NCBI GenBank assembly: GCA_964415935.1
Contig: CAYQCH010000013.1
Coordinates: forward strand, 1-31,274
DNA length: 31,274 nt
Reading direction: 5' to 3'
From: CAYQCH01 sp964415935
GTDB taxonomy: Bacteria; Patescibacteriota; Patescibacteriia; VMEV01; CAYQCH01
Positions 25,021 to 31,274 of the stretch are shown piece by piece. Both the position numbers and the translations under genes were made by a program. The number at the start of each line of letters is the position of its first letter. Positions within the stretch are counted from its first letter, which is position 1. Under the pieces are notes generated by a model. That model saw only the letters and a program-made list of their open reading frames with translations. It was not told where the DNA came from and searched no databases.

Positions 25021-26288
25021 AACGCCTTGTCGCTCTTGTACGGCCCGATAATGGCCAGCGTCGCTTTGTTCATGTCAAACAAGTTTTTTGCAATCTCCTG
25101 GATTTGCGCAGGCGTTACGGCGCGCACCTGCCCGAACTTTTCTTCCGGCGTCAGGGACTTGTTGGTGAGCGTCTCCTGCTCGGCGTAGAAATTGGCCAGG
25201 CTGCTGCTGTCTTCCATGCGGATGCTCATCTTGCCGATGAGATAATCCTTGGCGCGCTGCAACTCTTCTTCGCCCACGCCGTCGCGGGCGATTTTTTCTA
25301 ACTCTTCGCGAATGACCTTAATGGCCGTTTCCAGGCGGGACTTGTCCAGACCGGCCTGCACGGAAAAGTACCCCGTGTCCTGAAACACGCTGGTGCCGGC
25401 ATGCACGCTGTAGGCCAAAGACTGCTTCTCGCGAATGGCAATAAACAAGCGCGAACTCATGTTGCCGCCCAAAATGGTGGAAAGCACGTGGCCGGCCACT
25501 TCGTTCTGGTCAAAATAGGAAAAGGCCGGAAAGCCCAAGATCAGCTGCGCCTGCTCGGAGTCGCGAAACACCAGATTCACCTTTGGCGCCTGCTGGTTCA
25601 GCGCAAACGGCGGGAACGCAAACGCCGGCGGATACGGGTATGCACCCGGCTGTCCCGGCAGGGCGGCAAAGGACTTTTCAATCAGTTCCGGGATGCCCTC
25701 GCCAATGCGGCCGGCCACGACAATGACCGTGTTGTCGCCGCGATACTGCTGGCGGTAGTAATTGACCAGCTTTTCGCGGTCCATGGCGCGCACCGTGTCG
25801 CGAGAACCGGCGATTTCCCAGCCCAGCGAATTCCCTTCAAACATTTTGGTCTCAAACACGTCGTGGATGTACATGACCGGGTTGTCTTCGTACATGTTTA
25901 TCTCCTCTACGATGACGTTCTTTTCTTTTTCCAGCTCCGTGGAGTCGAACTTGGAATTCAGCAAAATATCGGAGAGCACGTCAACAGCCACCGGCAATTT
26001 TTCATGCGCCACTTTGACGTAATACGCCGTGTGGTCCTTGCCCGTAAACGCATTGTAGTCGGCGCCCAGGCTGTCCAGGGCCATGGTTACGTCATGGTCT
26101 TCCGGACGCTTTTCCGTGCCTTGGAAAAACATATGCTCCAGGAAATGCGCCATGCCGTTGGTCTCCGGCGTTTCATAGCGCGAGCCGGCCCCGAACATGA
26201 CAATGATGGTAGCGGTCTGGCTTTCCTGCAGCGGCGCCAATAACAACCGGATGCCGTTGGGCAAAATCTTTTTGGTAATTTGGTTCAT
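25002..26288 (-). CDS. M16-family (insulinase/processing-peptidase type) zinc metalloprotease
   Basis: The 428-residue protein contains the inverted zinc motif HFLEH (His48, Glu51, His52). A Glu lies 77 residues after His52 (Glu129, in VEEINMYEDNP), which completes the HxxEH-x76-E signature, so the active site is intact. The second half contains the usual R/Y-region (SSRLFIAIREKQSLAYSVHAG). The start was set at ATG 26288 (MNQITKKILPNGIRLLL), the family N-terminus. It lacks a signal peptide, so it is probably a cytoplasmic peptide-degrading or processing enzyme. It begins 12 nt after an intrinsic terminator that follows glyS. Its 3' end overlaps the convergent unknown gene. Confidence 0.94.
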   Translation of the reverse strand: MNQITKKILPNGIRLLLAPLQESQTATIIVMFGAGSRYETPETNGMAHFLEHMFFQGTEKRPEDHDVTMALDSLGADYNAFTGKDHTAYYVKVAHEKLPVAVDVLSDILLNSKFDSTELEKEKNVIVEEINMYEDNPVMYIHDVFETKMFEGNSLGWEIAGSRDTVRAMDREKLVNYYRQQYRGDNTVIVVAGRIGEGIPELIEKSFAALPGQPGAYPYPPAFAFPPFALNQQAPKVNLVFRDSEQAQLILGFPAFSYFDQNEVAGHVLSTILGGNMSSRLFIAIREKQSLAYSVHAGTSVFQDTGYFSVQAGLDKSRLETAIKVIREELEKIARDGVGEEELQRAKDYLIGKMSIRMEDSSSLANFYAEQETLTNKSLTPEEKFGQVRAVTPAQIQEIAKNLFDMNKATLAIIGPYKSDKAFYDLLK

Positions 26289-26299
26289 AGCAGAAATGG

Positions 26300-26333
26300 A
26301 AAAACCAGCCGGGCCGCGGAACGCGGAGGCTGG
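26300..26333 (-). terminator. Intrinsic terminator between glyS and the M16 gene
   Basis: On the minus strand CCAGCC / GGCTGG encloses CCGCG / CGCGG, followed by five T. It starts 8 nt past the glyS stop and ends 12 nt before the M16 ATG, so M16 needs read-through or a promoter inside glyS. Confidence 0.75.
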
Positions 26334-26341
26334 GATCACAG

Positions 26342-27655
26342 TTACAATTTAGCGGCAAGGTACGCTTCCAGCTCGTCGATCTTGATGCGTTCCTGCTTCA
26401 TGGAGTCGCGGTCGCGCACCGTAACCGCGTTGTCGTTTAACGTGTCAAAGTCAACGGTCACGCAATACGGCGTGCCGATTTCATCCTGGCGGCGGTAGCG
26501 CTTGCCGATGCTTTGCGTTTCGTCATAGTCCACGCGCCAGCGTTTGGCTAAGCTTTCCGCCAACGGGCGCGCCACGGAGGACAGTTCTTCTTTCTTGGAA
26601 AGCGGCAAGACGGCCACATTGACCGGCGCCATGGCCGGCGTGAAGCGCATGACCACGCGCGTATCTTCCTTGCCTTCCGCGTCCTTGACCGTCTCCTCAT
26701 CGTACGCGGACAGCATAATGGCCAGCACCGTTCGGTCCACCCCAAAGGAAGGCTCGATGACATGCGGGGTGTACTTCTCATTGGTCACCGGGTCGGTATA
26801 CAGCAACGGCTTGCCGGAGTGCTTGGCATGCGTGCCCAGGTCAAAGTCGGTGCGGTAGGCCAGGCCGTACAACTCCTTGCGGCCGAAGGGATAATCAAAC
26901 TCAATGTCGACAGTGCGCTTGGAATAATGGGCCAGGTCCTCTTTACCGACTTCCAGGTCATGCACGCGCTTGGCGTCAATGCCAACAGCGGCAATAAAGG
27001 CATGCATCTGGCTCAACCAATGCTCAAACTGCTGTTCCCACTGCGACGGATGGATGAAGTATTCAATCTCCATCTGCTCAAACTCGCGCGTGCGGAAAAT
27101 AAAATTGCCGGGCGTGATTTCATTACGGAAGGCCTTGCCGATTTGCGCCACGCCAAACGGGACGCGCTTGCGCGTGGTGTTAAGGACTAACGGAAAATCG
27201 ACAAACATGGCCTGCGCGGTTTCAGGACGGAAGTAGGCCACCGCTGAAGCGTCTTCTTTGGGACCGATCCAGGTTTTCATCATCAAGTTAAACGAAGCCG
27301 GCTCCGTAAACGTGCCTTTGTTGCCGCAATGGGAACAGGCGGCCTTCAAGTCAATTTGATCGGCACGGAAACGTTCATGGCACTTTTTGCATTCCACCAG
27401 CGGGTCGGAAAACGTGGTGGTATGCCCCGACGCTTCCCACACTTTGGGATTCATAATCAAGGCGGCGTCGATGCCAACCATGTCCAGGCGCTGCTGCACG
27501 AACATGCTCCACCAGTACTGTTTGACGTTGTTCTTCAATTCCACGCCCAACGGGCCGTAGTCCCAGGAATTGGCCAGGCCTCCATAAATTTCCGAACCAG
27601 GGAAAATAAACCCGCGTGTTTTGCAAAGCTGAACGACTTTCTCCATGAGGTCCAT
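26342..27655 (-). CDS. glyS: Glycyl-tRNA synthetase, alpha2 (class IIa) type
   Basis: The 437-residue enzyme charges tRNA-Gly. The N-terminal GSEIYGGLANSWDYGPLG (residues 20-37) and a four-Cys zinc site (Cys89, Cys92, Cys107, Cys110) are typical of the single-chain dimeric enzyme found in archaea, eukaryotes, mycoplasmas and some bacteria. It is not the alpha2beta2 enzyme of E. coli. Motif 2 lies in FRNEITP through RTREFEQMEIEYF (about 177-200) and motif 3 in GVDRTVLAIMLSAY. The anticodon-binding domain is at the C-terminus. I used ATG 27655; ATG 27646 is also possible. A promoter lies 31 nt upstream. No Shine-Dalgarno is visible. No T-box is seen in the roughly 25-nt leader. Confidence 0.96.
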   Translation of the reverse strand: MDLMEKVVQLCKTRGFIFPGSEIYGGLANSWDYGPLGVELKNNVKQYWWSMFVQQRLDMVGIDAALIMNPKVWEASGHTTTFSDPLVECKKCHERFRADQIDLKAACSHCGNKGTFTEPASFNLMMKTWIGPKEDASAVAYFRPETAQAMFVDFPLVLNTTRKRVPFGVAQIGKAFRNEITPGNFIFRTREFEQMEIEYFIHPSQWEQQFEHWLSQMHAFIAAVGIDAKRVHDLEVGKEDLAHYSKRTVDIEFDYPFGRKELYGLAYRTDFDLGTHAKHSGKPLLYTDPVTNEKYTPHVIEPSFGVDRTVLAIMLSAYDEETVKDAEGKEDTRVVMRFTPAMAPVNVAVLPLSKKEELSSVARPLAESLAKRWRVDYDETQSIGKRYRRQDEIGTPYCVTVDFDTLNDNAVTVRDRDSMKQERIKIDELEAYLAAKL

Positions 27656-27685
27656 AGGCCAAAAATTCAAGCTAAATATGGCAAA

Positions 27686-27714
27686 ACTATACCAGCGAAA
27701 GCCCCGAAAAACAA
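27686..27714 (-). promoter_or_regulatory. Sigma70 promoter of glyS
   Basis: On the minus strand: TTGTTT, a 17-nt spacer and TATAGT, with initiation near 27679 and a leader of about 25 nt. Its -35 lies 9 nt from the -35 of the divergent plus-strand promoter at 27723. Confidence 0.65.
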
Positions 27715-27722
27715 GGCTGTCC

Positions 27723-27751
27723 TTGACGCCACTATATGAAATTGATACTTT
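27723..27751 (+). promoter_or_regulatory. Promoter of the tRNA-like RNA unit
   Basis: TTGACG (27723-27728), a 17-nt spacer and TACTTT (27746-27751) point rightward into a region without a convincing protein gene. Initiation is expected near 27758. It is divergent from the glyS promoter. Confidence 0.55.
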
Positions 27752-27757
27752 ATGCCC

Positions 27758-28265
27758 ACGCTTTTCGTGGAAACGCCTGGTCTCATGTTGGTGGTTGGGG
27801 TAATTGGGATCCCAGACATCGGCCGAGATGGGGCAGCCTGCAGAGAGCGTGTTCACCTGCATTCCCGCATGTAGAGGTACTGGGCCCATGCAAACATCGT
27901 GAAGAGAACAGCGACGCTGAAACAAAGGGATGGAGACTTACCCATCCGACTGTTGCCGGAGCCTCAGCGCGCGACGGTGCCGCCCAGCACACCGCGGGAC
28001 GATCTTTTTAAAACAACGGGAGTGGTAGCTCAAATGGTTAGAGCGCAAAGAATTTCCTAAATGTCTCCGATACCCGGATCTGAACAATCCGGACGGCGAC
28101 ATGAACGACGTTCTTTGAGGCCGCAGGTTCGAACCCTGTCCACTCCCATCGCCTGAAGCCCCTCCGGGCAACAGGCACAACACAACGGGCGACCGTTGTA
28201 ACCTCCTGAACCGGCACCATCCCCGACCTTTTCCCCAAGGGCTGCGTGTTCAGGAGGTTTTTCTT
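27758..28265 (+). ncRNA. Candidate ~508-nt structured RNA containing a tRNA-like domain, family not recognised
   Basis: The unit is bounded by a promoter at 27723 and a strong terminator at 28200-28268. Seen by eye: a 5' hairpin CCACG / CGTGG at once after the predicted start; GGATGG / CCATCC near 27928-27947, inside a possible CGCTGA / TCAGCG helix; the tRNA-like core at 28018-28147; GCCC / GGGC at 28158-28169; and ACAACGG / CCGTTGT (28182-28199) with a GCGA tetraloop. The track through 27736-28011 is open in one frame (91 codons), but its Trp/Arg/His-rich product and lack of a ribosome site argue against coding. I see no RNase P, SRP, 6S or T-box signature. Function unknown; it sits between glyS and argS. 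Confidence 0.5.
28018..28147 (+). tRNA. tRNA-like element with a 62-nt insertion replacing the anticodon loop; isotype not assignable
   Basis: Arms in order: acceptor GGGAGTGG (28018-28025) with CCACTCCC (28140-28147), TA, D stem GCTC / GAGC around AAATGGTTA, G26, then CAAAG (28046-28050) pairing with CTTTG (28113-28117), a 5-nt variable loop AGGCC, and T stem GCAGG / CCTGT around TTCGAAC. Every conserved tRNA core base I checked (T8, A9, A14, G18-G19, A21, T54-T55-C56, A58, C61) is present. The loop between 28050 and 28113 is 62 nt and is itself structured (ATGTC / GACAT, CCGGAT / ATCCGG with loop CTGAACA). No splice choice leaves T33 in place, so a simple tRNA with a small intron is not obvious. 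The end can be read as G-1:C73, as in tRNA-His, or as an 8-bp acceptor stem. CCA is not encoded. Confidence 0.5.
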
Positions 28266-28268
28266 TTG
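28200..28268 (+). terminator. Strong terminator of the tRNA-like RNA unit
   Basis: AACCTCCTGAAC / GTTCAGGAGGTT is a perfect 12-bp stem with a 36-nt loop, followed by TTTCTTTT on the plus strand. On the minus strand (downstream of argS) the same hairpin ends in ACAACGG without a T-run, so it clearly belongs to a plus-strand transcript. Confidence 0.8.
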
Positions 28269-28275
28269 TACAAAT

Positions 28276-30003
28276 TTACATTTCCTCCACGGTGTTGATA
28301 CCCAGCAAATACAACCCGTTGTGCAGTACCTGCGCCGTGGCTGCGGCCAACGCTAAACGCTGGTTGCGCAAGGCTTCATCTTTTTCCAAAGCAATGGGAC
28401 ATACTTCGTAAAACGCGTTGAAACGATGCGCCAGCTGCAGCAAGTACTCGGCAATATAATGAGGGGCGTTCTGCTGCAGCGACAACTCCAGGACTTCGCC
28501 GAAGCGATAGATGACACGCAGCAAAGCAATCTCTTGCTCGCGCAGGTCCGCCAGGATGGGCTTAAACTTCAATGCCTTTGCTTTCACGCCGGCTTTGCGC
28601 AGAATGGAAGCGATGCGGGCATAGGCATACTGTAAATACGGCCCCGTGTCGCCGTCAAAACGCAATACCTTGTCCCATTCAAAGACAATATCGGAGTCGC
28701 GGTTGGGCAACAGATTGGCAAACTTAATAGCCGCTCGCGTTACCTCCAGGGCAACACCCTCTTTGTCTGCCAGTTCCGGATTCTTTTCCGCAATGACGTT
28801 TTTGGCCTGTTCCAAACCCTGGCTGATGACGTCGATAGCCTGCACGATGCGTCCCTTACGCGTGGACAGGCTGCCTTCCGGCAACGTAACGAATCCATAG
28901 CTGACATGCTTGGTTCCCTCAAGGCCGGGCCAGCCCAACAGCTCAACCACCTTGAAAAGCTGGCGGAAATGATGGGACTGGCGGCTGTCCACCACGTATA
29001 AATTGCGCTGTGCTTTCAGCTTTTTGATGCGGTGCCGGTATGTCGATAAATCGCGCAAATGGTACGTGGAAGCGCCATCGCTTTTAACGAAAATGCAGCG
29101 GCCAAGTTTATACGGTTCGAGATCCACGTAGACCATCTCTCCTTCCTTGGTGGCAATGCCGGACGCCATCAGGTCCTGCACGTCTGTTTTCATCAGCGCC
29201 TCGTAGTAACTTTCGCCCAGGTTGTAGTCGAACGGCAAAATGTCGAGCGTCTTGTACATGCCTTCAAACACCTTCACCGAAGCGTCGACAAACCATTGGC
29301 ACAATTTCAAATTTTCTTTGTCGCCGTCTTCCAGTTTTTTGAACTCGGCTTTGGCGGCTTCGCGCAATTCCGGATCCGCCTCGATTTTTTTGTCCATGTC
29401 GATATAGAGGCGGACCAGCTCGTTAACCGGATCTTCTTTCACTTTCTGCTCATCGCCCCAATGCTTGTAGGCGTACAGCACCATGCCGAACTGCGTACCC
29501 CAGTCGCCGTAATGCGTGTCGGAAACCGTCTTAAACCCCATGAACTGGTAGATGCGTTTTAAGCTGTCGCCAATAAACATGGTGCGCAAATGCCCTACAT
29601 GCATGGGCTTGGCCACATTCATTTGGGAGTATTCGACGAGGACTTTTTCCTTCTGTTTTTTCCCTGCGCTGCCGTATTTTTTTCCCTGTTTTAAAATCGT
29701 CTTGCTTTCATCAAGCAATGCGGCCGTGGAAATATGAAAATTGATGAAGCCTGGTCTGGCGACTTCGATACGGTCGACCACCTTGGCCAAATCTTTTTTG
29801 GTACGCAACGCGTCGGCGATGAGGCCGGCCAGCTGCAACGGATTTTGTTTGACTTGCCGCGCCAGCTGCATGGCCACGTTGCTGGCATAGTCGCCATGGG
29901 AAGCGTCAGCCGGATGTGATACATCTAAAGAGGCCGGCGCTGATAGTTTCAGCGAGGCCAGGGCGTCTGCAATCGCTTGTTCAATGATGTGTGAAAAGCT
30001 CAT
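28276..30003 (-). CDS. argS: Arginyl-tRNA synthetase
   Basis: This 575-residue class I synthetase charges tRNA-Arg. The N-terminal Add-1 domain (about 1-110, with HGDYASNVAMQLA) is the ArgRS-specific tRNA-binding module. The HIGH-type motif is HVGH (135-138) in AKPMHVGHLRTMFIGD, and the KMSKS equivalent is STRKG (380-384). The C-terminal DALR anticodon-binding domain starts near GDTGPYLQYAYARI. I chose ATG 30003 rather than in-frame upstream codons because the region 30032-30065 is a terminator hairpin of the preceding gene. No Shine-Dalgarno is present. The gene is flanked by the tRNA-like RNA on its 3' side. Confidence 0.96.
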   Translation of the reverse strand: MSFSHIIEQAIADALASLKLSAPASLDVSHPADASHGDYASNVAMQLARQVKQNPLQLAGLIADALRTKKDLAKVVDRIEVARPGFINFHISTAALLDESKTILKQGKKYGSAGKKQKEKVLVEYSQMNVAKPMHVGHLRTMFIGDSLKRIYQFMGFKTVSDTHYGDWGTQFGMVLYAYKHWGDEQKVKEDPVNELVRLYIDMDKKIEADPELREAAKAEFKKLEDGDKENLKLCQWFVDASVKVFEGMYKTLDILPFDYNLGESYYEALMKTDVQDLMASGIATKEGEMVYVDLEPYKLGRCIFVKSDGASTYHLRDLSTYRHRIKKLKAQRNLYVVDSRQSHHFRQLFKVVELLGWPGLEGTKHVSYGFVTLPEGSLSTRKGRIVQAIDVISQGLEQAKNVIAEKNPELADKEGVALEVTRAAIKFANLLPNRDSDIVFEWDKVLRFDGDTGPYLQYAYARIASILRKAGVKAKALKFKPILADLREQEIALLRVIYRFGEVLELSLQQNAPHYIAEYLLQLAHRFNAFYEVCPIALEKDEALRNQRLALAAATAQVLHNGLYLLGINTVEEM

Positions 30004-30031
30004 ATACCTAGATACTAGCATGAGATAGAGC

Positions 30032-30067
30032 AAGCCCCCACTTCGCAATTGCTCCGTGGGGGCTTTT
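30032..30067. terminator. Terminator after the small membrane-protein gene
   Basis: AAGCCCCCAC / GTGGGGGCTT (10 bp perfect) has a 14-nt loop containing GCAATTGC. It lies 21 nt past the stop of the minus-strand gene at 30088. The minus-strand tail TTGCTCTATCTC is a weak T-run; the plus-strand side has TTTT. Confidence 0.65.
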
Positions 30068-30087
30068 CCTCCTACGTCGGCCATGGA

Positions 30088-30297
30088 CTACCCGAGGACC
30101 TTGATCACGCGCGGCCGCCGCGGCTGCGGCTTGGACCTCTCCTTCCGCTCCCGCTTGTTGGCCATCCAACCGAGCAGGCAGAAGCCGATGATCACTGGCG
30201 AACAGATGACGATTGCCACCCCCGCCCCAGCCACCTTGAGCATGGTACCCGCGCTCATCGGCTCGTCCACGGACACTTCCTTCTTGTGTCTGGTCAT
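30088..30297 (-). CDS. Small cationic single-span membrane protein
   Basis: The 69-residue product starts at ATG 30297, preceded by a textbook AGGAGGT, which decides the start over longer upstream frames. It has an 18-residue N-terminal part, one hydrophobic span (about 22-46, GAGVAIVICSPVIIGF) and a C-tail with 10 Lys/Arg in 22 residues (KRERKERSKPQPRRPRVIK). The positive-inside rule puts the tail in the cytoplasm. I do not recognise the family. Third codon positions are almost all G or C. It has its own promoter and terminator and lies between argS and smpB. It could contact RNA, the ribosome or the membrane; nothing in the sequence decides this. Confidence 0.8.
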   Translation of the reverse strand: MTRHKKEVSVDEPMSAGTMLKVAGAGVAIVICSPVIIGFCLLGWMANKRERKERSKPQPRRPRVIKVLG

Positions 30298-30313
30298 GAC
30301 ACCTCCTGGCGCC

Positions 30314-30342
30314 ACTATAACGAACCTCAACAAATGCCGCAA
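30314..30342 (-). promoter_or_regulatory. Promoter of the small membrane-protein gene
   Basis: On the minus strand: TTGCGG, a 17-nt spacer and TATAGT. Initiation near 30307 leaves a short leader containing AGGAGGT. It lies back-to-back with the smpB promoter, with 4 nt between the -35 boxes. Confidence 0.65.
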
Positions 30343-30346
30343 AACA

Positions 30347-30375
30347 TTGACAAAACAGCCGAAAAATGATATTAT
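30347..30375 (+). promoter_or_regulatory. Consensus-like promoter of smpB
   Basis: A perfect TTGACA (30347-30352), an exact 17-nt spacer and TATTAT (30370-30375) place initiation near 30382, about 6 nt before the ATG, so the message is almost leaderless. Confidence 0.75.
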
Positions 30376-30387
30376 TTCCCTTGCTTT

Positions 30388-30831
30388 ATGCCTATCCTTG
30401 CCGTCAATAAACGAGCCAATTACGAGTATGAAATCCTCCAAAAATTTGAGGCTGGCTTGAAATTGACCGGACAGGAGACAAAATCGGCCAAAGCCGGCAA
30501 TGTGCAATTAAAGGGCGCCTACGTCACTATTACCAATGGCGAAGCGACCATCATCAACATGCACATTGGCAAATATGCCAAGGCCGGCGCGCTCCCCTCG
30601 TACAATCCGACGCGCACGCGCCAGCTGTTGCTGAACAAGCGCGAGATCAACTATTTGATCGGCAAGCGGCAGGAGCAAGGTCTGACGCTGGTGCCGTTGC
30701 GGGTGTACACGTCGCGCAACCGCGTGAAGCTGGAATTCGGCATCGGCCGCGGTAAAAAGAAATTTGATAAACGCGAAGACATTAAAAAGCGCGACTTGCA
30801 GCGCGACCTGCGCAGGAAATACGCGGTGTAA
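30388..30831 (+). CDS. smpB: SsrA-binding protein SmpB
   Basis: The 147-residue protein binds tmRNA and brings it to stalled ribosomes for trans-translation. It carries the family hallmarks EAGLKLTGQETKSAKAGNVQ (residues 21-40), NPTRTRQLLLNKREI (73-87) and GLTLVPLRVY, followed by the basic C-terminal tail FDKREDIKKRDLQRDLRR (125-142), which reads the empty mRNA channel. The length is standard. The start MPILAVNKRANYEYE is fixed by the near-leaderless promoter. It is immediately upstream of its partner tmRNA and possibly on the same transcript, because no strong promoter is visible in the 39-nt gap. Confidence 0.96.
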   Translation: MPILAVNKRANYEYEILQKFEAGLKLTGQETKSAKAGNVQLKGAYVTITNGEATIINMHIGKYAKAGALPSYNPTRTRQLLLNKREINYLIGKRQEQGLTLVPLRVYTSRNRVKLEFGIGRGKKKFDKREDIKKRDLQRDLRRKYAV

Positions 30832-30870
30832 CCGCGTTCCCCGCTAGTGATTGAATTTCGATCATTGCCG

Positions 30871-31274
30871 GGGGATGACGGGACTCGATGGGAAGATGAT
30901 GTCATCCATGCAAGCCGAGGCTGAGACGCGACCTCGTTAATCCTGCGTTTCAATTCGTAAGTGCAAACACACTTGCCCGCGTCAAGAGCACGTTGGCTTC
31001 GGCCTTCCGCTCCTTGGCGACGGTTCCAGCTTTGGCTTAATATAGCCTAGCTCATCGGTAGGACGACGCCTTCTAGTCCAATCACCGGTGCCATAACAGA
31101 GGGCTGGGTATTCGATGGGCGCGCTTACATCGATACTAAGAAATACCTGCGATAGGGCACGGCTTTTTTGCCATCGTTTTACGCCGCGCCTGAAACATCA
31201 GCGATGGATACGCTTGTAGAGTGGCTGAATCCGATTCTTTTCACACGGGGGTTCAACTCCCCCCATCTCCACCA
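30871..31274 (+). ncRNA. ssrA: tmRNA (ssrA), single-piece
   Basis: The 5' GGGGATG pairs with 3' CATCTCC (7 bp, one G-U), followed by A and an encoded CCA that ends exactly at the window edge. The 3' part has the classic tRNA-like T arm GGGGGTTCAACTCCCCC. The 5' part shows GACGGGACTCGATGGG and GCCGAGG / CCTCG, as in bacterial tmRNA. The resume region reads CGTAAGTGCAAAC, placing the resume codon at GCA 30963. SmpB lies just upstream. The 404-nt length is usual. Transcription probably continues from smpB, or starts in its 3' end. Confidence 0.95.
30963..31040 (+). other. tmRNA-encoded proteolysis tag reading frame (25 residues)
   Basis: From the resume codon GCA the frame gives ANTLARVKST at the start and VPALA at the end, then TAA. 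The initial Ala-Asn matches most bacterial tags. The end ALA, rather than ALAA, is slightly unusual, but its hydrophobic small residues suit ClpXP-type recognition. At 25 residues the tag is much longer than the common 10-residue tag. Confidence 0.8.

Noticed and set aside
27758..28000. RNase P RNA, SRP RNA, 6S RNA or T-box leader
   Set aside because: I could not find the RNase P GAGGAAAGTCC block, the SRP GGAAGCAGCC loop, a full-length 6S rod or a T-box motif; the T-box idea also fails because glyS lies on the other strand with a leader of only about 25 nt.
27736..28011. A 91-codon plus-strand ORF upstream of the tRNA-like element
   Set aside because: Its start overlaps the promoter -10 region, it has no ribosome site, and its Trp/Arg/His-rich product resembles no protein. 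The structured-RNA reading fits the promoter and terminator better.
28046..28117. Inner hairpin loop CTGAACA as a tRNA-Phe (GAA) anticodon loop
   Set aside because: The loop would have T33 and GAA, but position 37 would be C. The hairpin is also inset within two further helices rather than joined to the tRNA core, so a Phe call is not supported.
1..31274. CRISPR array, insertion sequence, prophage or integrase
   Set aside because: The repeats found are coding modules of 800-900 nt period. No short spaced direct repeats, transposase or integrase motifs were seen. The tmRNA 3' end at the window edge could be an integration site, but nothing beyond it is visible.

Overview
The window looks like a chromosomal piece of a Patescibacteria (CPR)-type bacterium. 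This is inferred from gene content rather than a marker phylogeny. The supporting traits are giant LamG/fibronectin-type surface proteins, a CAP-domain protein with twin WYVHPEDG-like repeats next to an FG-GAP/L,D-transpeptidase, a DM13 protein, single-chain (alpha2-type) GlyRS, many genes with no visible Shine-Dalgarno site, and very tight gene packing.

Layout. Positions 1-16103 (minus strand) hold two paralogous giant surface-protein genes: a 3'-truncated one (1-6986) and a complete 2997-residue one (7110-16103). Each follows an intrinsic terminator hairpin of shared design. Positions 16225-21240 (minus) are a compact six-gene series transcribed CAP/SH3 protein, L,D-transpeptidase, DM13 protein, VIT-type membrane protein, ThpR-like 2',3'-cyclic phosphodiesterase, Bcp peroxiredoxin. 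The first gene has a promoter and the last a terminator. mutM/fpg (21282-22142, minus) lies just upstream.

Positions 22200-23300 (plus) hold an unusual block. A strong promoter is followed by about 465 nt of serial perfect hairpins with a 12-codon ORF whose ribosome site can be sequestered, ending in a terminator. A second promoter follows, driving a small receiver-like protein with its own terminator. Then come a NUDIX hydrolase (minus), a two-gene plus-strand unit (membrane-bound metal-hydrolase-like protein plus an unknown), an M16 protease and glyS (both minus).

Between glyS and argS, positions 27723-28268 hold a second non-coding transcription unit on the plus strand. It has a promoter, about 500 nt of structured RNA and a strong terminator. 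It contains a near-perfect tRNA core (acceptor, D and T arms) whose anticodon loop is replaced by a 62-nt structured insertion. argS follows, then a small cationic membrane protein with a canonical AGGAGGT site, and divergently from it smpB and a tmRNA gene that ends exactly at the window edge.

How the parts fit. The minus-strand genes suggest envelope construction (surface giants, CAP, L,D-transpeptidase, DM13) and oxidative or iron stress (Bcp, VIT). The right side is a translation-quality neighbourhood (GlyRS, ArgRS, SmpB, tmRNA), and the tRNA-like RNA sits inside it. The two structured RNAs are the best candidates for undescribed biology. I could not run folding or database searches, so they rest on hand-found complementary arms and promoter/terminator bracketing.
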